DNA from: Sphingomonadaceae bacterium
GTDB taxonomy: Bacteria > Pseudomonadota > Alphaproteobacteria > Sphingomonadales > Sphingomonadaceae
Direction: 5' to 3'
NCBI GenBank assembly: GCA_947476425.1
Contig: CANJQJ010000017.1
Coordinates: 1-56,452 of the forward strand
Length of the DNA: 56,452 bases
Position 1 is the stretch's first letter. The number at the start of each line of letters is the position of its first letter. The notes beneath the pieces were generated by a model. The model did no database searches, had not been told where the DNA came from, and saw nothing but the letters and a program-made list of their open reading frames with translations. This document shows positions 8,116 to 17,574 of this stretch, piece by piece. Made by a program: the position numbers and the translations under genes.

Positions 8116-9738
8116 TCATCCTCCCGTCAGGCTTCGTGCCACCGCTTCCGCGACCTTGATGCCGTCTACCGCGGCCGAGAGAATTCCCCCGGCATAGCCG
8201 GCTCCCTCACCCGCTGGAAACAGGCGTGCCGTATTGAGGCTCTGGAAATCCTTGCCACGGGTAATTCGGACAGGCGATGACGTGCGCGTCTCGACGCCCG
8301 TCAGCATGGCATCCGGATGATCATATCCGGGAATCTGGCGGCCGAACGCGGGCAGGGCTTCGCGCAGTGCTTCGACGACAAAGTCAGGAAGGCAAGGTGC
8401 AAGGTCAGTCAGATGTATGCCCGGCCGGTACGACGGCATTACCTCGCCCAGTGCATCGGACGGTTGGCCCGCAAGAAAGTCGCCAACTCGCTGGCCTGGA
8501 GCGGCATAGGTCGATCCGCCCGCCACATAGGCCAGGGATTCCCAATGGCGTTGGAGTGCGATTCCAGCCAAGGGACTGCCAGGGTAATCACGCTCCGGCG
8601 TGATGCCGACAACAATGCCGGAATTGGCATTTCGTTCGTTACGCGAATATTGGCTCATGCCATTGGTGACGACGCGCCCGATCTCCGATGTCGCCGCGAC
8701 AACCGTTCCGCCCGGGCACATGCAAAAGCTGTAGACGGTGCGGCCGTTTGAGCAATGATGCGACAGCGTGTAGGCGGCGGCGCCGAGATCGGGGTGGCCA
8801 GCGAATGTGCCGAAGCGGGCCTTGTCGATCCATGATTGCGGATGCTCGATCCGCAAGCCGAGCGAGAATGGCTTGGCTTCGATATGCACGCCCCGGTCGT
8901 GGAGCATGTGAAACGTGTCGCGCGCGCTGTGGCCGACCGCGAGGACGATATGATCGGCTTCGAGATAGTCCCCGGTGTGGAGATGGAGACCCCTGACATG
9001 GCGGGCGCCGTCGGCGCCGATCTCGATGTCGATGTCCTCGACGCGGTGTTCAAAGCGATACTCGCCGCCAAGCGCTTCGATGGTTTTGCGTAGGCTCTCG
9101 ACCATCGTCACGAGGCGAAAGGTGCCGATATGAGGATGCGCCTCGGTCAAAATCTCGGGCGGGGCACCCGCCTTGACGAACTCGGTCAGCACTTTGCGGC
9201 CAAGAAACCGGGGATCCTTGATCTGACTGTAGAGCTTTCCGTCTGAGAATGTCCCTGCACCGCCCTCGCCGAACTGAACATTGGATTCGGGATTGAGGAC
9301 TCCCCGGCGCCATAGGCCCCAGGTGTCCTTGGTGCGCTGCCTCACGACTTTGCCGCGATCCAGGATGATCGGCCTGAATCCCATCTGGGCGAGGATCAGG
9401 CCCACGAACAATCCGCAAGGCCCCGCGCCGACGACCACGGGTCGCGATCCGGCGTGGTTATCGGGTGCTTGCGCAACGAAGTGATATTCGGTGTCGGGTG
9501 TGGGTTGGACGTGGCGATCGTCATGGAAGCGCGCGAGGATTGCCGCTTCGTCCGCTAATGTGATGTCCACCGAATAGACCATGAGAATGGCCGATTTCCG
9601 CCGGGCGTCATTAGCTCGCCGGGCGATGGCGAACTCGAGAAGGGCGTCGCGTTCTATTTCCAACCGCGCGCAAATGGCGGCCGGTAACGCTTCTGGTGGA
9701 TGATCGAGCGGGAGCTTCAGTTCGGTAAGGCGCAGCAT
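8116..9738 (-). CDS. FAD-dependent dehydrogenase (COG2509-like)
   Basis: A 540-residue flavoprotein with an N-terminal extension of about 95 residues before the dinucleotide-binding motif VVVGAGPCGLFVG. The diagnostic stretch FGEGGAGTFSDGKLYS lies shortly after. A late AGEGAGYAGGI segment is the second FAD contact near the C-terminus. This architecture is that of the uncharacterised FAD-dependent dehydrogenases found across proteobacteria; the substrate is unknown. The C-terminal region includes the sequence SSPVRITRG, also typical of the family. It is convergent with the EAL gene (22 bp apart) and divergent from the GST gene. Confidence 0.88.
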   Translation of the reverse strand: MLRLTELKLPLDHPPEALPAAICARLEIERDALLEFAIARRANDARRKSAILMVYSVDITLADEAAILARFHDDRHVQPTPDTEYHFVAQAPDNHAGSRPVVVGAGPCGLFVGLILAQMGFRPIILDRGKVVRQRTKDTWGLWRRGVLNPESNVQFGEGGAGTFSDGKLYSQIKDPRFLGRKVLTEFVKAGAPPEILTEAHPHIGTFRLVTMVESLRKTIEALGGEYRFEHRVEDIDIEIGADGARHVRGLHLHTGDYLEADHIVLAVGHSARDTFHMLHDRGVHIEAKPFSLGLRIEHPQSWIDKARFGTFAGHPDLGAAAYTLSHHCSNGRTVYSFCMCPGGTVVAATSEIGRVVTNGMSQYSRNERNANSGIVVGITPERDYPGSPLAGIALQRHWESLAYVAGGSTYAAPGQRVGDFLAGQPSDALGEVMPSYRPGIHLTDLAPCLPDFVVEALREALPAFGRQIPGYDHPDAMLTGVETRTSSPVRITRGKDFQSLNTARLFPAGEGAGYAGGILSAAVDGIKVAEAVARSLTGG

Positions 9739-9875
9739 GCGCGCGCTTTAGAGGTAATGTACGCAGAGTGCCATCGTCTTGGGCATCGATGCTGACGATC
9801 GACGCTTGGGTGCCTGTCATTCGGCAGGCGATGTGGCAGGTGAGAAGAGGTTCAATGCGCTATAAGGAGAGCGCT

Positions 9876-10514
9876 ATGATCACCATCTATCACCTCGACC
9901 GATCGCGGTCCGAACGTCCGGTCTGGTTGATGGAGGAATTGGGTGGGCCATATAAGATCGAGCATTTCGATCGCCTCGAGACCTGGGAGGCGGAACCCGC
10001 GTACAAGAAACTGCACCCGCTTGGCTCATCGCCGGTAATCAGTGTCGATGGCACGATCATCGCGGAAAGCGGTGCGGTGGTTGAATATCTCGCCACGATG
10101 TGCGGGGGAGGGCGACTTGCGGTGAAGCCGGGCGCGGTCAATTATGCCGAATATCTCTTTTGGTTCCACTTTGCAGAGGCTTCGTTGATGCCGGAGGTCA
10201 CGCGAGAGATCATGTCGGAAGCCGGCGGCGTTCCGCATGATAATCCCGGTCGCGAATATAGCCGTCAGCGCACTGCGAAATATCTGGCGCATGTCGAGGC
10301 GCGGCTTGGCGAGGCCCCATTTTTTGCCGGAGATGAGTTTACCGCCGCGGACATCATGATGACTTTCGTTTTCACGACCACGCGCTTGTTTACGCCACTC
10401 GACCTCGAAGCCTATCCAAAACTGCGAGCCTATCTTGAGCGGATCGAAGCGCGACCGGCCTATCAACGCAGCCAGCGAATTGCGGGGCCGAACCGGGATC
10501 GCCACGTGATGTGA
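9876..10514 (+). CDS. Glutathione S-transferase family protein
   Basis: A 212-residue cytosolic GST. The N-terminal thioredoxin fold begins MITIYHLDRSRSERPVWLME and contains the glutathione-binding cis-Pro and E-S pair (SPVI and AESGAVVEYL). The C-terminal helical domain follows, with FFAGDEFTAADIMMTF as the conserved N-capping region. The start is ATG 9876, preceded by AAGGAGA; the frame is open further upstream without a comparable site. The substrate is not predictable. It is followed by the ydcH-like and dksA-like genes on the same strand after 103 bp, which may hold a separate promoter. Confidence 0.9.
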   Translation: MITIYHLDRSRSERPVWLMEELGGPYKIEHFDRLETWEAEPAYKKLHPLGSSPVISVDGTIIAESGAVVEYLATMCGGGRLAVKPGAVNYAEYLFWFHFAEASLMPEVTREIMSEAGGVPHDNPGREYSRQRTAKYLAHVEARLGEAPFFAGDEFTAADIMMTFVFTTTRLFTPLDLEAYPKLRAYLERIEARPAYQRSQRIAGPNRDRHVM

Positions 10515-10617
10515 TCGACCTACGTATTGTTCCGATTTGTAACCTTGCGACGTTCGGCCCAGAATTGCGTTTCATTCAGCAATGCCCGGAAGGGCCGCAG
10601 GCTACAGGGGAAAATAC

Positions 10618-10866
10618 ATGAGCCATATCCAGCATGAACTTCACAGTGAGTTCCCCGATCAGGTCGAGACGCTGCACCTGCTGAAGGTTGGCAACCGTCA
10701 TTTCCAGGGACTTGCAGATCGCTATCGCGATCTCAACAAGGATATTCACCGCATTGAATCCGGGATTGAAGGTGCTTCGGACGAACGCCTCGAGACGCTG
10801 AAGAAGGAACGCTTGAAGTTGCTCGACGATGTTGCGAAAATGATCGACGAAGCAAAGGTGGCCTGA
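10618..10866 (+). CDS. YdcH family protein (DUF465)
   Basis: A small, highly charged helical protein of 82 residues. The central [14 protein letters not shown] followed by [16 protein letters not shown] is the DUF465/YdcH signature, predicted to form a helical hairpin or coiled coil. The function of the family is not established. The start at ATG 10618 follows AGGGGAAAA. It is separated from the dksA-like gene by only 5 bp, so the two are probably co-transcribed. Confidence 0.85.
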   Translation: MSHIQHELHSEFPDQVETLHLLKVGNRHFQGLADRYRDLNKDIHRIESGIEGASDERLETLKKERLKLLDDVAKMIDEAKVA

Positions 10867-10871
10867 GCCTC

Positions 10872-11189
10872 ATGGCTGAAAACGATCGCATTGTGCTTGC
10901 ACTGGAAACGCGTCTTTCCGAACTTCGCGGGCGGATTGCGGGGATCGATGATGAACTGCGCAAGCCATTGTCGGCGGATTCCGAGGAACAGGCTACCGAT
11001 CTCGAAAATCAGGATGCCCTCGGCGGAGTGGAAGCAGCAGTGCTCCACGAGATTGGCCAGATCGAGGAAGCGCTCAAGCGGATTGCCGAGGGCAGCTACG
11101 GAATTTGCACCCAGTGCGGCGAGGATATCGCCCCCAAGCGTCTGGAGGCACTGCCGACCGCCACCCGCTGCATACAATGCGCCGCCTGA
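10872..11189 (+). CDS. TraR/DksA family zinc-finger regulator
   Basis: A 105-residue DksA-like protein. An N-terminal charged helical region (1-65, a shorter coiled coil than in E. coli DksA) leads into the C4 zinc finger CTQCGEDI ... CIQC at the C-terminus. The family binds the secondary channel of RNA polymerase and tunes stringent-response promoters, but this short type often lacks the acidic DxxDxA tip seen in true DksA. I see DNE- and DQE-like acidic stretches but not a clear tip, so DksA function is not certain. It is convergent with mfd, with 9 bp between stop codons. Confidence 0.85.
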   Translation: MAENDRIVLALETRLSELRGRIAGIDDELRKPLSADSEEQATDLENQDALGGVEAAVLHEIGQIEEALKRIAEGSYGICTQCGEDIAPKRLEALPTATRCIQCAA

Positions 11190-11198
11190 GTGCCCAAT

Positions 11199-14100
11199 TT
11201 ATCCCAGGATCTTCGCCAACCCCTTCGATAGTTGTAGTGCGCCGTGGATTCGCGCCTGTGGATCTGGCCAGCTTCGACTGATGACGAGCTTCGAATCCGG
11301 GCGTAGCTTGGCAGCGCCCTTGAGCCGCTCGACATAGGCGATCAACCCGGGAAGATCCGGGAAGCTGTCGTTCTGGAAGCTCACCAGCGCGCCCTTTGCG
11401 CCGATGTCGAGCTTTGCGATGCAGGCGGTGCGACAATTGAGCTTGGTCTCGATGATCGACAGCAGGTTTTGCGTCGCTTCGGGCAGTGGACCGAAGCGAT
11501 CGATCATTTCCGCCGCGAAGCCGTCGATGCCGCGGCGGTCCTCGATCTCGTTCATGCGACGATAAAGGCCCATGCGCAGGTCGAGATCGGGCACGAAAGT
11601 GTCGGGGATGAGGATCGGCGCATCGACGGTTATCTGCGGCGACATCGACTCGCGCTTGCGCTCTTCGGCGATGCCGCTCGACTTCGCGTCGATGATCGCC
11701 TCTTCCAGCATCGATTGATAAAGTTCGAAGCCGACTTCCTTGATGTGGCCCGATTGCTCGTCGCCCAGCAGATTGCCAGCGCCGCGAATGTCGAGATCGT
11801 GGCTGGCGAGCTGGAACCCGGCGCCCAGCGTATCGAGATTGGAGAGGATATGGAGCCGCTTTTGCGCGGTGTCGGTCATGATGCCATTGGCTGGCGTCGT
11901 GAGGTAGGCATAGGCGCGGATCTTCGCACGGCCGACGCGACCCCTGATCTGGTAGAGCTGGGCAAGGCCGAACATGTCCGCGCGGTGGACGATGAGCGTA
12001 TTGGCGCTTGGAATGTCCAGCCCGGATTCCACGATCGTGGTCGAGACCAGTACGTCGAATTGCTTGTCGTAGAAGGCAGACATCCGCTCCTCGACCTCGG
12101 TGGCGGCCATTTGCCCGTGCGCAACCACATAGTGGATCTCGGGAACCTCCTTGCGAAGAAATTCCTCGATTTCCGGGAGGTCCTTGATCCGTGGCGTGAT
12201 GAAGAAGCTTTGCCCGCCACGATAATGCTCGCGCAGCAAGGCTTCGCGCACCACCACCGGATCCCACGGCGCCACATAAGTGCGCACGGCAAGTCGATCT
12301 ACCGGCGGAGTCTGGATCACCGATAGCTCGCGAAGGCCCGACATCGCCATCTGCAGGGTGCGCGGGATTGGCGTGGCCGTCAGGGTAAGGACATGCACGT
12401 CCGCCTTGAGGTTCTTCAGGCGCTCCTTGTGCGTGACGCCGAAGCGCTGCTCCTCATCGACGATGACCAGCCCGAGGCGCTTGAATTCGATCGCCTTGGC
12501 GAGCAACGCGTGTGTGCCGATGACGATGTCTATCGTGCCGTCGGCAACACCCTCCTTTGTCTTCTTGGCTTCGGCAGCGGGAACGAGACGCGAGAGGCGG
12601 CCGACGTTGATCGGAAATCCCTGGAAGCGCTCCTTGAAGTTCGTGAAATGCTGGCGAGCGAGAAGCGTTGTCGGGCAAACCAGCGCGACCTGCATTCCCG
12701 CCATCGCGGCCACGAACGCGGCGCGCAGCGCAACTTCGGTCTTCCCGAAGCCGACATCGCCGCAAACGAGGCGGTCCATCGGTTTTCCGGCGGCGAGATC
12801 GTCCAGTACGTCGCTGATCGCGCGATCCTGGTCCTCCGTTTCCTGGTAGGGAAAACGATTGGCGAATTCGGGATAGGCGTGATCGATTTCGGCGACGTCA
12901 GCCGGACGCAGCGCGCGCTCGGCCGCAATCGCAATCAGATCGCCCGCAATTTCGCGGATGCGCTCCTTCATCCGGGCCTTGCGGGCCTGCCATGCAACTC
13001 CGCCCAGCTTGTCGAGCGTGACGCCCTCGCTCTCGGTGCCGTAGCGAGTCAGGACGTCGATATTTTCGACCGGGACGTAGAGCTTGTCGCCGCCAGCATA
13101 GGCGAGCGCGACGCAATCGTGCGGCGATTTGCCGACTGGGATCGACGTCAGGCCCTCATAGCGTCCGATGCCGTGATCGGCATGAACGACGAGATCCCCC
13201 GGCGATAGCGTGGCAAGTTCGTGGAGAAATGCGTCAGCGGATTTGCGACGCTTCTGGCGCCGGACAAGGCGATCGCCAAGCATGTCCTGCTCGGTGAGGA
13301 GCGCGACGTCCTTGGTCGTGAAGCCATGATCGAGTGGCAGGACCGCCAGCGCGGCGGGTCCGGCTGCCGACTTGCCCATCGCCTCCTGCCAGCTCTCGGC
13401 CTCGACGATGCGATCGAGATGATGGTCCTTGAGCAACCCCTTGAGACGCTCACGGGCCCCGATCGAATAGCTTGCAAGGATAACGCGGCGGCCTTGCTTT
13501 CCGAGCTGCGCGATATGCTCGACGACGGCGTCGTAGATATTGACGCCCTGGGTGCGCTCAGGCGCGAAATCGCGAGCGGATTCGACCGCAAAGTCGATGA
13601 CGGTTGCGCTTTCATGCTCGTGGAATGCGGTGGCGAGATGAACGGGGCGGTCTGTTATCAACCCCGACCACTCGTCACGGCTGAGATAAAGCGCTTCGGT
13701 GGGCAGCGGTCGGTAGCTGCCAGGATCACTTGAACGCGCGCGAACGCGGTTGGCGTGATAGTCGGCGATCGCCTCGAAGCGCTGGTCGGCCGCCATGGTG
13801 CAGCCCACATCGCGAATGATGAGGTCATCGGCTGAAAGATGATCGAAAACCGTCGTCAGACGCTCCTCGAAGAGGGGTAGCCAATGCTCCATTCCTGCAA
13901 GGCGGCGACCGTCCGAAACAGCCTGGTAGAGCGGGTCGCCGGTCGCGGTCGCGCCGAAGGTCTCCCGGTAACGGCTGCGGAAACGCTTGATGCTCTCCTC
14001 ATCGAGCAGCGTTTCGGAAGCGGGAAGGAGGGTGAAGCTGTCGATGCGATCGACAGTGCGTTGGTCCGCTGGATCGAAACGGCGGATGCTCTCGATTTCG

Positions 14101-14660
14101 TCGCCGAAAAAATCGAGCCGAAGCCCGAGGTTTTCACCTGAAGGAAAGAGATCGACCAGCGCTCCGCGAATGGCGAATTCGCCGGCGTCTGCTACTGTAT
14201 CGGTGCGGACATAGCCGTTGGCCTGGAGCAGGCTCGCGAGCTTGTCGCGGTCGATGCGTTCGCCGGGTGCAAGGCGCGCGACGAGCTGTCGGATACGGAA
14301 TGGCGTGAGTGTGCGTTGGGTGACTGCGTTGATCGTGGTCACCAGCAATTGCGGACCGGCGGGCTTCGTTTGGAGCGCGTGCAGGGCGGCAAGGCGATCC
14401 GAAGACGAACGAAGCGAGGGCGACGCGCGATCGTAAGGCAGGCAGTCCCACGCTGGCAGCTGGTGGATTTCGAGTTCGGGTGCGAAATAGGCAGCTGTGT
14501 CCGCGATCCCACGCATGGCAAGATCGTCGGGCGCTATGAACACGGCACGGCCCTTGGCGGCGCGCGCGAGATCAGCGAGCAGCCAGGGGAGGAAACCCGC
14601 CGCGATCCCGCCGAGGGTGAGCGGCGTACTCGCCTTGAGGATGCGCTGGAGGTCGATCAT
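11199..14660 (-). CDS. mfd: Transcription-repair coupling factor
   Basis: Releases RNA polymerase stalled at DNA lesions and recruits UvrA for nucleotide excision repair. The 1153 residues show the full arrangement. A UvrB-like N-terminal region comes first, then the RNA-polymerase-interaction domain (GDLVVHADHGIGRYEGL, about residue 480-500). Next is the RecG-like translocase with Walker A GDVGFGKTE (about 640), DEEQRFG and TATPIPRT, and last a C-terminal TRCF domain. Length is standard. The stop of sdhE lies 5 bp before the start of mfd on the same strand, so the pair is an operon. That arrangement beside divergent recG is common in alphaproteobacteria. Confidence 0.97.
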   Translation of the reverse strand: MIDLQRILKASTPLTLGGIAAGFLPWLLADLARAAKGRAVFIAPDDLAMRGIADTAAYFAPELEIHQLPAWDCLPYDRASPSLRSSSDRLAALHALQTKPAGPQLLVTTINAVTQRTLTPFRIRQLVARLAPGERIDRDKLASLLQANGYVRTDTVADAGEFAIRGALVDLFPSGENLGLRLDFFGDEIESIRRFDPADQRTVDRIDSFTLLPASETLLDEESIKRFRSRYRETFGATATGDPLYQAVSDGRRLAGMEHWLPLFEERLTTVFDHLSADDLIIRDVGCTMAADQRFEAIADYHANRVRARSSDPGSYRPLPTEALYLSRDEWSGLITDRPVHLATAFHEHESATVIDFAVESARDFAPERTQGVNIYDAVVEHIAQLGKQGRRVILASYSIGARERLKGLLKDHHLDRIVEAESWQEAMGKSAAGPAALAVLPLDHGFTTKDVALLTEQDMLGDRLVRRQKRRKSADAFLHELATLSPGDLVVHADHGIGRYEGLTSIPVGKSPHDCVALAYAGGDKLYVPVENIDVLTRYGTESEGVTLDKLGGVAWQARKARMKERIREIAGDLIAIAAERALRPADVAEIDHAYPEFANRFPYQETEDQDRAISDVLDDLAAGKPMDRLVCGDVGFGKTEVALRAAFVAAMAGMQVALVCPTTLLARQHFTNFKERFQGFPINVGRLSRLVPAAEAKKTKEGVADGTIDIVIGTHALLAKAIEFKRLGLVIVDEEQRFGVTHKERLKNLKADVHVLTLTATPIPRTLQMAMSGLRELSVIQTPPVDRLAVRTYVAPWDPVVVREALLREHYRGGQSFFITPRIKDLPEIEEFLRKEVPEIHYVVAHGQMAATEVEERMSAFYDKQFDVLVSTTIVESGLDIPSANTLIVHRADMFGLAQLYQIRGRVGRAKIRAYAYLTTPANGIMTDTAQKRLHILSNLDTLGAGFQLASHDLDIRGAGNLLGDEQSGHIKEVGFELYQSMLEEAIIDAKSSGIAEERKRESMSPQITVDAPILIPDTFVPDLDLRMGLYRRMNEIEDRRGIDGFAAEMIDRFGPLPEATQNLLSIIETKLNCRTACIAKLDIGAKGALVSFQNDSFPDLPGLIAYVERLKGAAKLRPDSKLVISRSWPDPQARIHGALQLSKGLAKILG

Positions 14661-14664
14661 CGCT

Positions 14665-14946
14665 TCAGCGCGCGATCGGGATGTAATCGAGCTTCTTCAT
14701 CTGCGCCATCAAAGCGTGCTCGAACTTGTCGGGTACGGGCTGCGTCCCGATCGCCCAGGCCATGATATCAACGTCCTCCTCATGGAGCAGGGCTTCATAC
14801 CATTCCATTTCCGCATCGGACCAACCGGCCGAATTGCGATCGAAAAAGCCCCCGATCAGCAGGTCGGCTTCCTTCGTGCCCCGATGCCAGGATCGGAACT
14901 GCAGGCGTTTCAGTCGGTTGGCGCGATCCATCGGGTCGTTTCCCAT
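14665..14946 (-). CDS. sdhE: Succinate dehydrogenase assembly factor 2 (SdhE)
   Basis: A small protein that promotes covalent flavinylation of the SdhA subunit of complex II. The conserved motif RxxRGxxE appears as RSWHRGTKEADLL (about 18-30), followed by the helical remainder with WYEALLHEEDVDIMAW. The chosen start gives 93 residues (MGNDPMDRAN); a second ATG five codons on is equally possible. Longer reading of the frame upstream is antisense to recG and is not conserved. It is co-directional with mfd and divergent from recG, with 67 bp between the starts. Confidence 0.93.
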   Translation of the reverse strand: MGNDPMDRANRLKRLQFRSWHRGTKEADLLIGGFFDRNSAGWSDAEMEWYEALLHEEDVDIMAWAIGTQPVPDKFEHALMAQMKKLDYIPIAR

Positions 14947-15013
14947 GCAAATGACAATAGCCGGCGGGTGCTGGCGGCGCCCGTCGGCTGTGTCTAGAAG
15001 GGACCCGATAGAC

Positions 15014-17077
15014 ATGCGGCCAACGATTCTCAATCCGATCTTCGCTGAAGTGGAGGCGCTCAAGGGCATTGGCCCTGGCGTCGCGAAGCCGCTCAAGAAA
15101 CTCGGTATCGCCCGCGTGGTCGATTCACTGTTCCATTTGCCCACGGGAACGGTCCTTCGCCACAACGTCGCGGCCCTGAAACCTTCCGATTCAGGCAGCA
15201 ATGTCATCGTGATGCTGACCCCGATCGAATATCGCGCCGGCCGCAGTCCGCGAGCGCCATTCCGGGTTGAGGCCCTGGATGGCGAAGGTACTCATGTCAG
15301 CCTGGTTTATTTCGGGCGCAACAGCGGATGGGCGCGCAAACTCTTTCCGCTGGGCGAGCCGAAAATCGTCTCCGGGAAACTGGAGGGCTATGGCGACAGC
15401 CTCCAGATTATACATCCGGATCATGTGCTCGAACCGGCCGAGGCAGCGACGCTGCCGGTGCGCGAGCCGGTCTATCCCTTGTCCGAAGGCATGACCAACC
15501 GGCGGATGGCGATGCTTGCGGCACAGGCGCTGGAGCGGGTTCCGCAACTGCCGGAATGGATCGAGGCGAGCCTGCTGGCTCGACACGGCTGGCCGACATG
15601 GAATGAAGCGATCGAGCGCGCTCACGCCGATCCTGGGGATGGCAAGGCGCGGGAGCGGCTTGCCTATGACGAGGTGTTTGCCAACCAGCTTGCACTGACA
15701 TTGGTGAGGGCATCGTCGCGGAAGCGACGTGGCGTGCCGCTTAATGGCGACGGACGACTGCGTGACGCTCTGCGGCTGCCATATTCCCCGACGGGCGCGC
15801 AACGCCGCGCGATCGCCGAGATTGAGGGTGACATGCGGCAGCGGGCGCCAATGCTCAGGCTGCTCCAGGGCGATGTCGGTTCGGGCAAGACGCTCGTTGC
15901 GCTGATGTCACTCCTTGCGGCGGTCGAAGCGGGTGCGCAGGGTGCGCTGCTCGCACCAACGGAAATTCTCGCACGCCAGCATTATGACAATTTGACTCGA
16001 ATGCTGGCGGGCCTGCCGGTAACGGTCGCGGTGCTGACTGGCCGCGAAAAGGGCAAGGTGCGTGAATCGGTACTGATGGATCTTGCCAGCGGGAAGATCG
16101 ATATTCTCATCGGCACCCATGCCATCTTCCAGGATAGCGTGGGCTACAAGCGATTGGGTCTGGCGGTTGTCGATGAGCAGCATCGCTTCGGCGTCGCGCA
16201 ACGGTTGATGCTGGCAGCAAAGGCGGATCAGCCCCCGCATCTTCTGGTGATGACAGCGACCCCGATCCCGCGGACGCTGACGCTCAGTCAATATGGCGAA
16301 ATGGACGTCAGCCGCCTCGATGAGATGCCTCCCGGTCGTCAGCCGATCGAGACTCGCGTGATGTCGGCGGATCGCCTCGATGAGATCGTCGAGGCGCTCG
16401 GACGCCACATTTCCGGCGGGGGCCAGGCATATTGGGTGTGTCCGCTCGTCGAGGAGAGCGAGACCAGCGACCAGGCCGCCGCCGAGGCGCGCGCGGCTGG
16501 GCTGAAACTACGCTTTGGAGACCGCGTGGGCTTGGTCCATGGCCGAATGAAGGGCCCTGAGCGCGATGTAGTGATGGCTGATTTCGCTGCGGCCCGAACG
16601 TCAGTGGTGGTCGCGACGACGGTCATCGAAGTTGGCGTGGATGTGCCCAATGCCACGCTCATCATAATCGAGGGTGCGGAGCGATTCGGATTGGCCCAGC
16701 TCCACCAGTTGCGCGGCAGGGTAGGACGAGGCGAGGGACATTCGGTATGCCTGCTCCTGCGCGGAAGCCTGCTTGGCGAAACGGCGCGCGCGCGCCTTGC
16801 GCTGATGCGCGAGACGAATGACGGTTTTCGAATTGCGGAGGAGGATCTGCGCCTCCGCGGGCCGGGTGAAATCCTGGGTACCCGGCAATCGGGCGAGGCC
16901 GGGTTCCGGCTGGCCGATGCCGAGCATGTCAATGCGCTGATCGGCCCGGCGACGGCGGACGCCCGCCTGCTGATCGATCGCGATGGCGGACTGGAGGCAA
17001 AACGCGGCCAGGCAGCCCGGATCGCGCTCTATTTGTTTGAACGGGATGCCGCAGTCGCGCTGTTGCACGGCGGCTGA
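15014..17077 (+). CDS. recG: ATP-dependent DNA helicase RecG
   Basis: Remodels stalled replication forks and Holliday junctions. The N-terminal wedge/OB domain spans about 1-230. It is followed by the helicase core with Walker A GDVGSGKTLVAL, motif II DEQHRFG, motif III TATPIPRTL and motif VI QLRGRVGRGE. Length (687) is normal. ATG 15014 is preceded by AAGGGA; the frame is open further upstream only because it runs antisense to sdhE. It is divergently paired with sdhE-mfd. Confidence 0.96.
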   Translation: MRPTILNPIFAEVEALKGIGPGVAKPLKKLGIARVVDSLFHLPTGTVLRHNVAALKPSDSGSNVIVMLTPIEYRAGRSPRAPFRVEALDGEGTHVSLVYFGRNSGWARKLFPLGEPKIVSGKLEGYGDSLQIIHPDHVLEPAEAATLPVREPVYPLSEGMTNRRMAMLAAQALERVPQLPEWIEASLLARHGWPTWNEAIERAHADPGDGKARERLAYDEVFANQLALTLVRASSRKRRGVPLNGDGRLRDALRLPYSPTGAQRRAIAEIEGDMRQRAPMLRLLQGDVGSGKTLVALMSLLAAVEAGAQGALLAPTEILARQHYDNLTRMLAGLPVTVAVLTGREKGKVRESVLMDLASGKIDILIGTHAIFQDSVGYKRLGLAVVDEQHRFGVAQRLMLAAKADQPPHLLVMTATPIPRTLTLSQYGEMDVSRLDEMPPGRQPIETRVMSADRLDEIVEALGRHISGGGQAYWVCPLVEESETSDQAAAEARAAGLKLRFGDRVGLVHGRMKGPERDVVMADFAAARTSVVVATTVIEVGVDVPNATLIIIEGAERFGLAQLHQLRGRVGRGEGHSVCLLLRGSLLGETARARLALMRETNDGFRIAEEDLRLRGPGEILGTRQSGEAGFRLADAEHVNALIGPATADARLLIDRDGGLEAKRGQAARIALYLFERDAAVALLHGG

Positions 17078-17110
17078 CCGGCACCGAGCCTCATCAAGTG
17101 GCGAACCAGT

Positions 17111-17464
17111 TCAAGTGTGAACGCTTGTGGATTGCCAGTTGGGCTTTGCAGTCTTGATCGCGTCCAACGTGCGCGTGAAATCGGTTTCGTCGAGCGGGAT
17201 GTCGAAGGAACAGCCGATGCGGCCGCCGAGTCCCCATACGGCTTTAGCTCCGACATTCCCTGCAGAAGGAAGGAGAATCTTGATGTTCGTGCCCTCGGCG
17301 ACGGTCTCCGCCGTGCGAACCATGAAGCCGTGAGTCGAGATGTTGACGAGCTGAGCGCTGATCCCGGATTTCTTGCCGACAGTGAGGTTGGTTCTGAGGA
17401 ATACCTCGACCCGCTCGGAACGTCTCTGGTCGCTAAAGTCTGACTTTTCAGTACTTTGTGGCAT
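17111..17464 (-). CDS. PilZ domain protein, likely c-di-GMP receptor
   Basis: A 117-residue protein made almost entirely of one PilZ domain. Both c-di-GMP binding motifs are present: RxxxR in RRSERVEVF near residue 15 and the N-x-S-x-x-G turn in NISTHGFMV near residue 43. The beta-barrel continues through VWGLGGRIGCSFDIPLD. With no output domain, it must act by binding a partner. It stands alone between recG (convergent) and tyrS (same strand, 110 bp away). Confidence 0.85.
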   Translation of the reverse strand: MPQSTEKSDFSDQRRSERVEVFLRTNLTVGKKSGISAQLVNISTHGFMVRTAETVAEGTNIKILLPSAGNVGAKAVWGLGGRIGCSFDIPLDETDFTRTLDAIKTAKPNWQSTSVHT

Positions 17465-17574
17465 TATATTTCTCCGTCCGAATGCTTGCGACCCAGTCGG
17501 AACTTTCGATGCATATCATTTACAAAATATGGCTCGAATATCGTTAACAGCACTAGCTAGGGTTATCGCGTAGA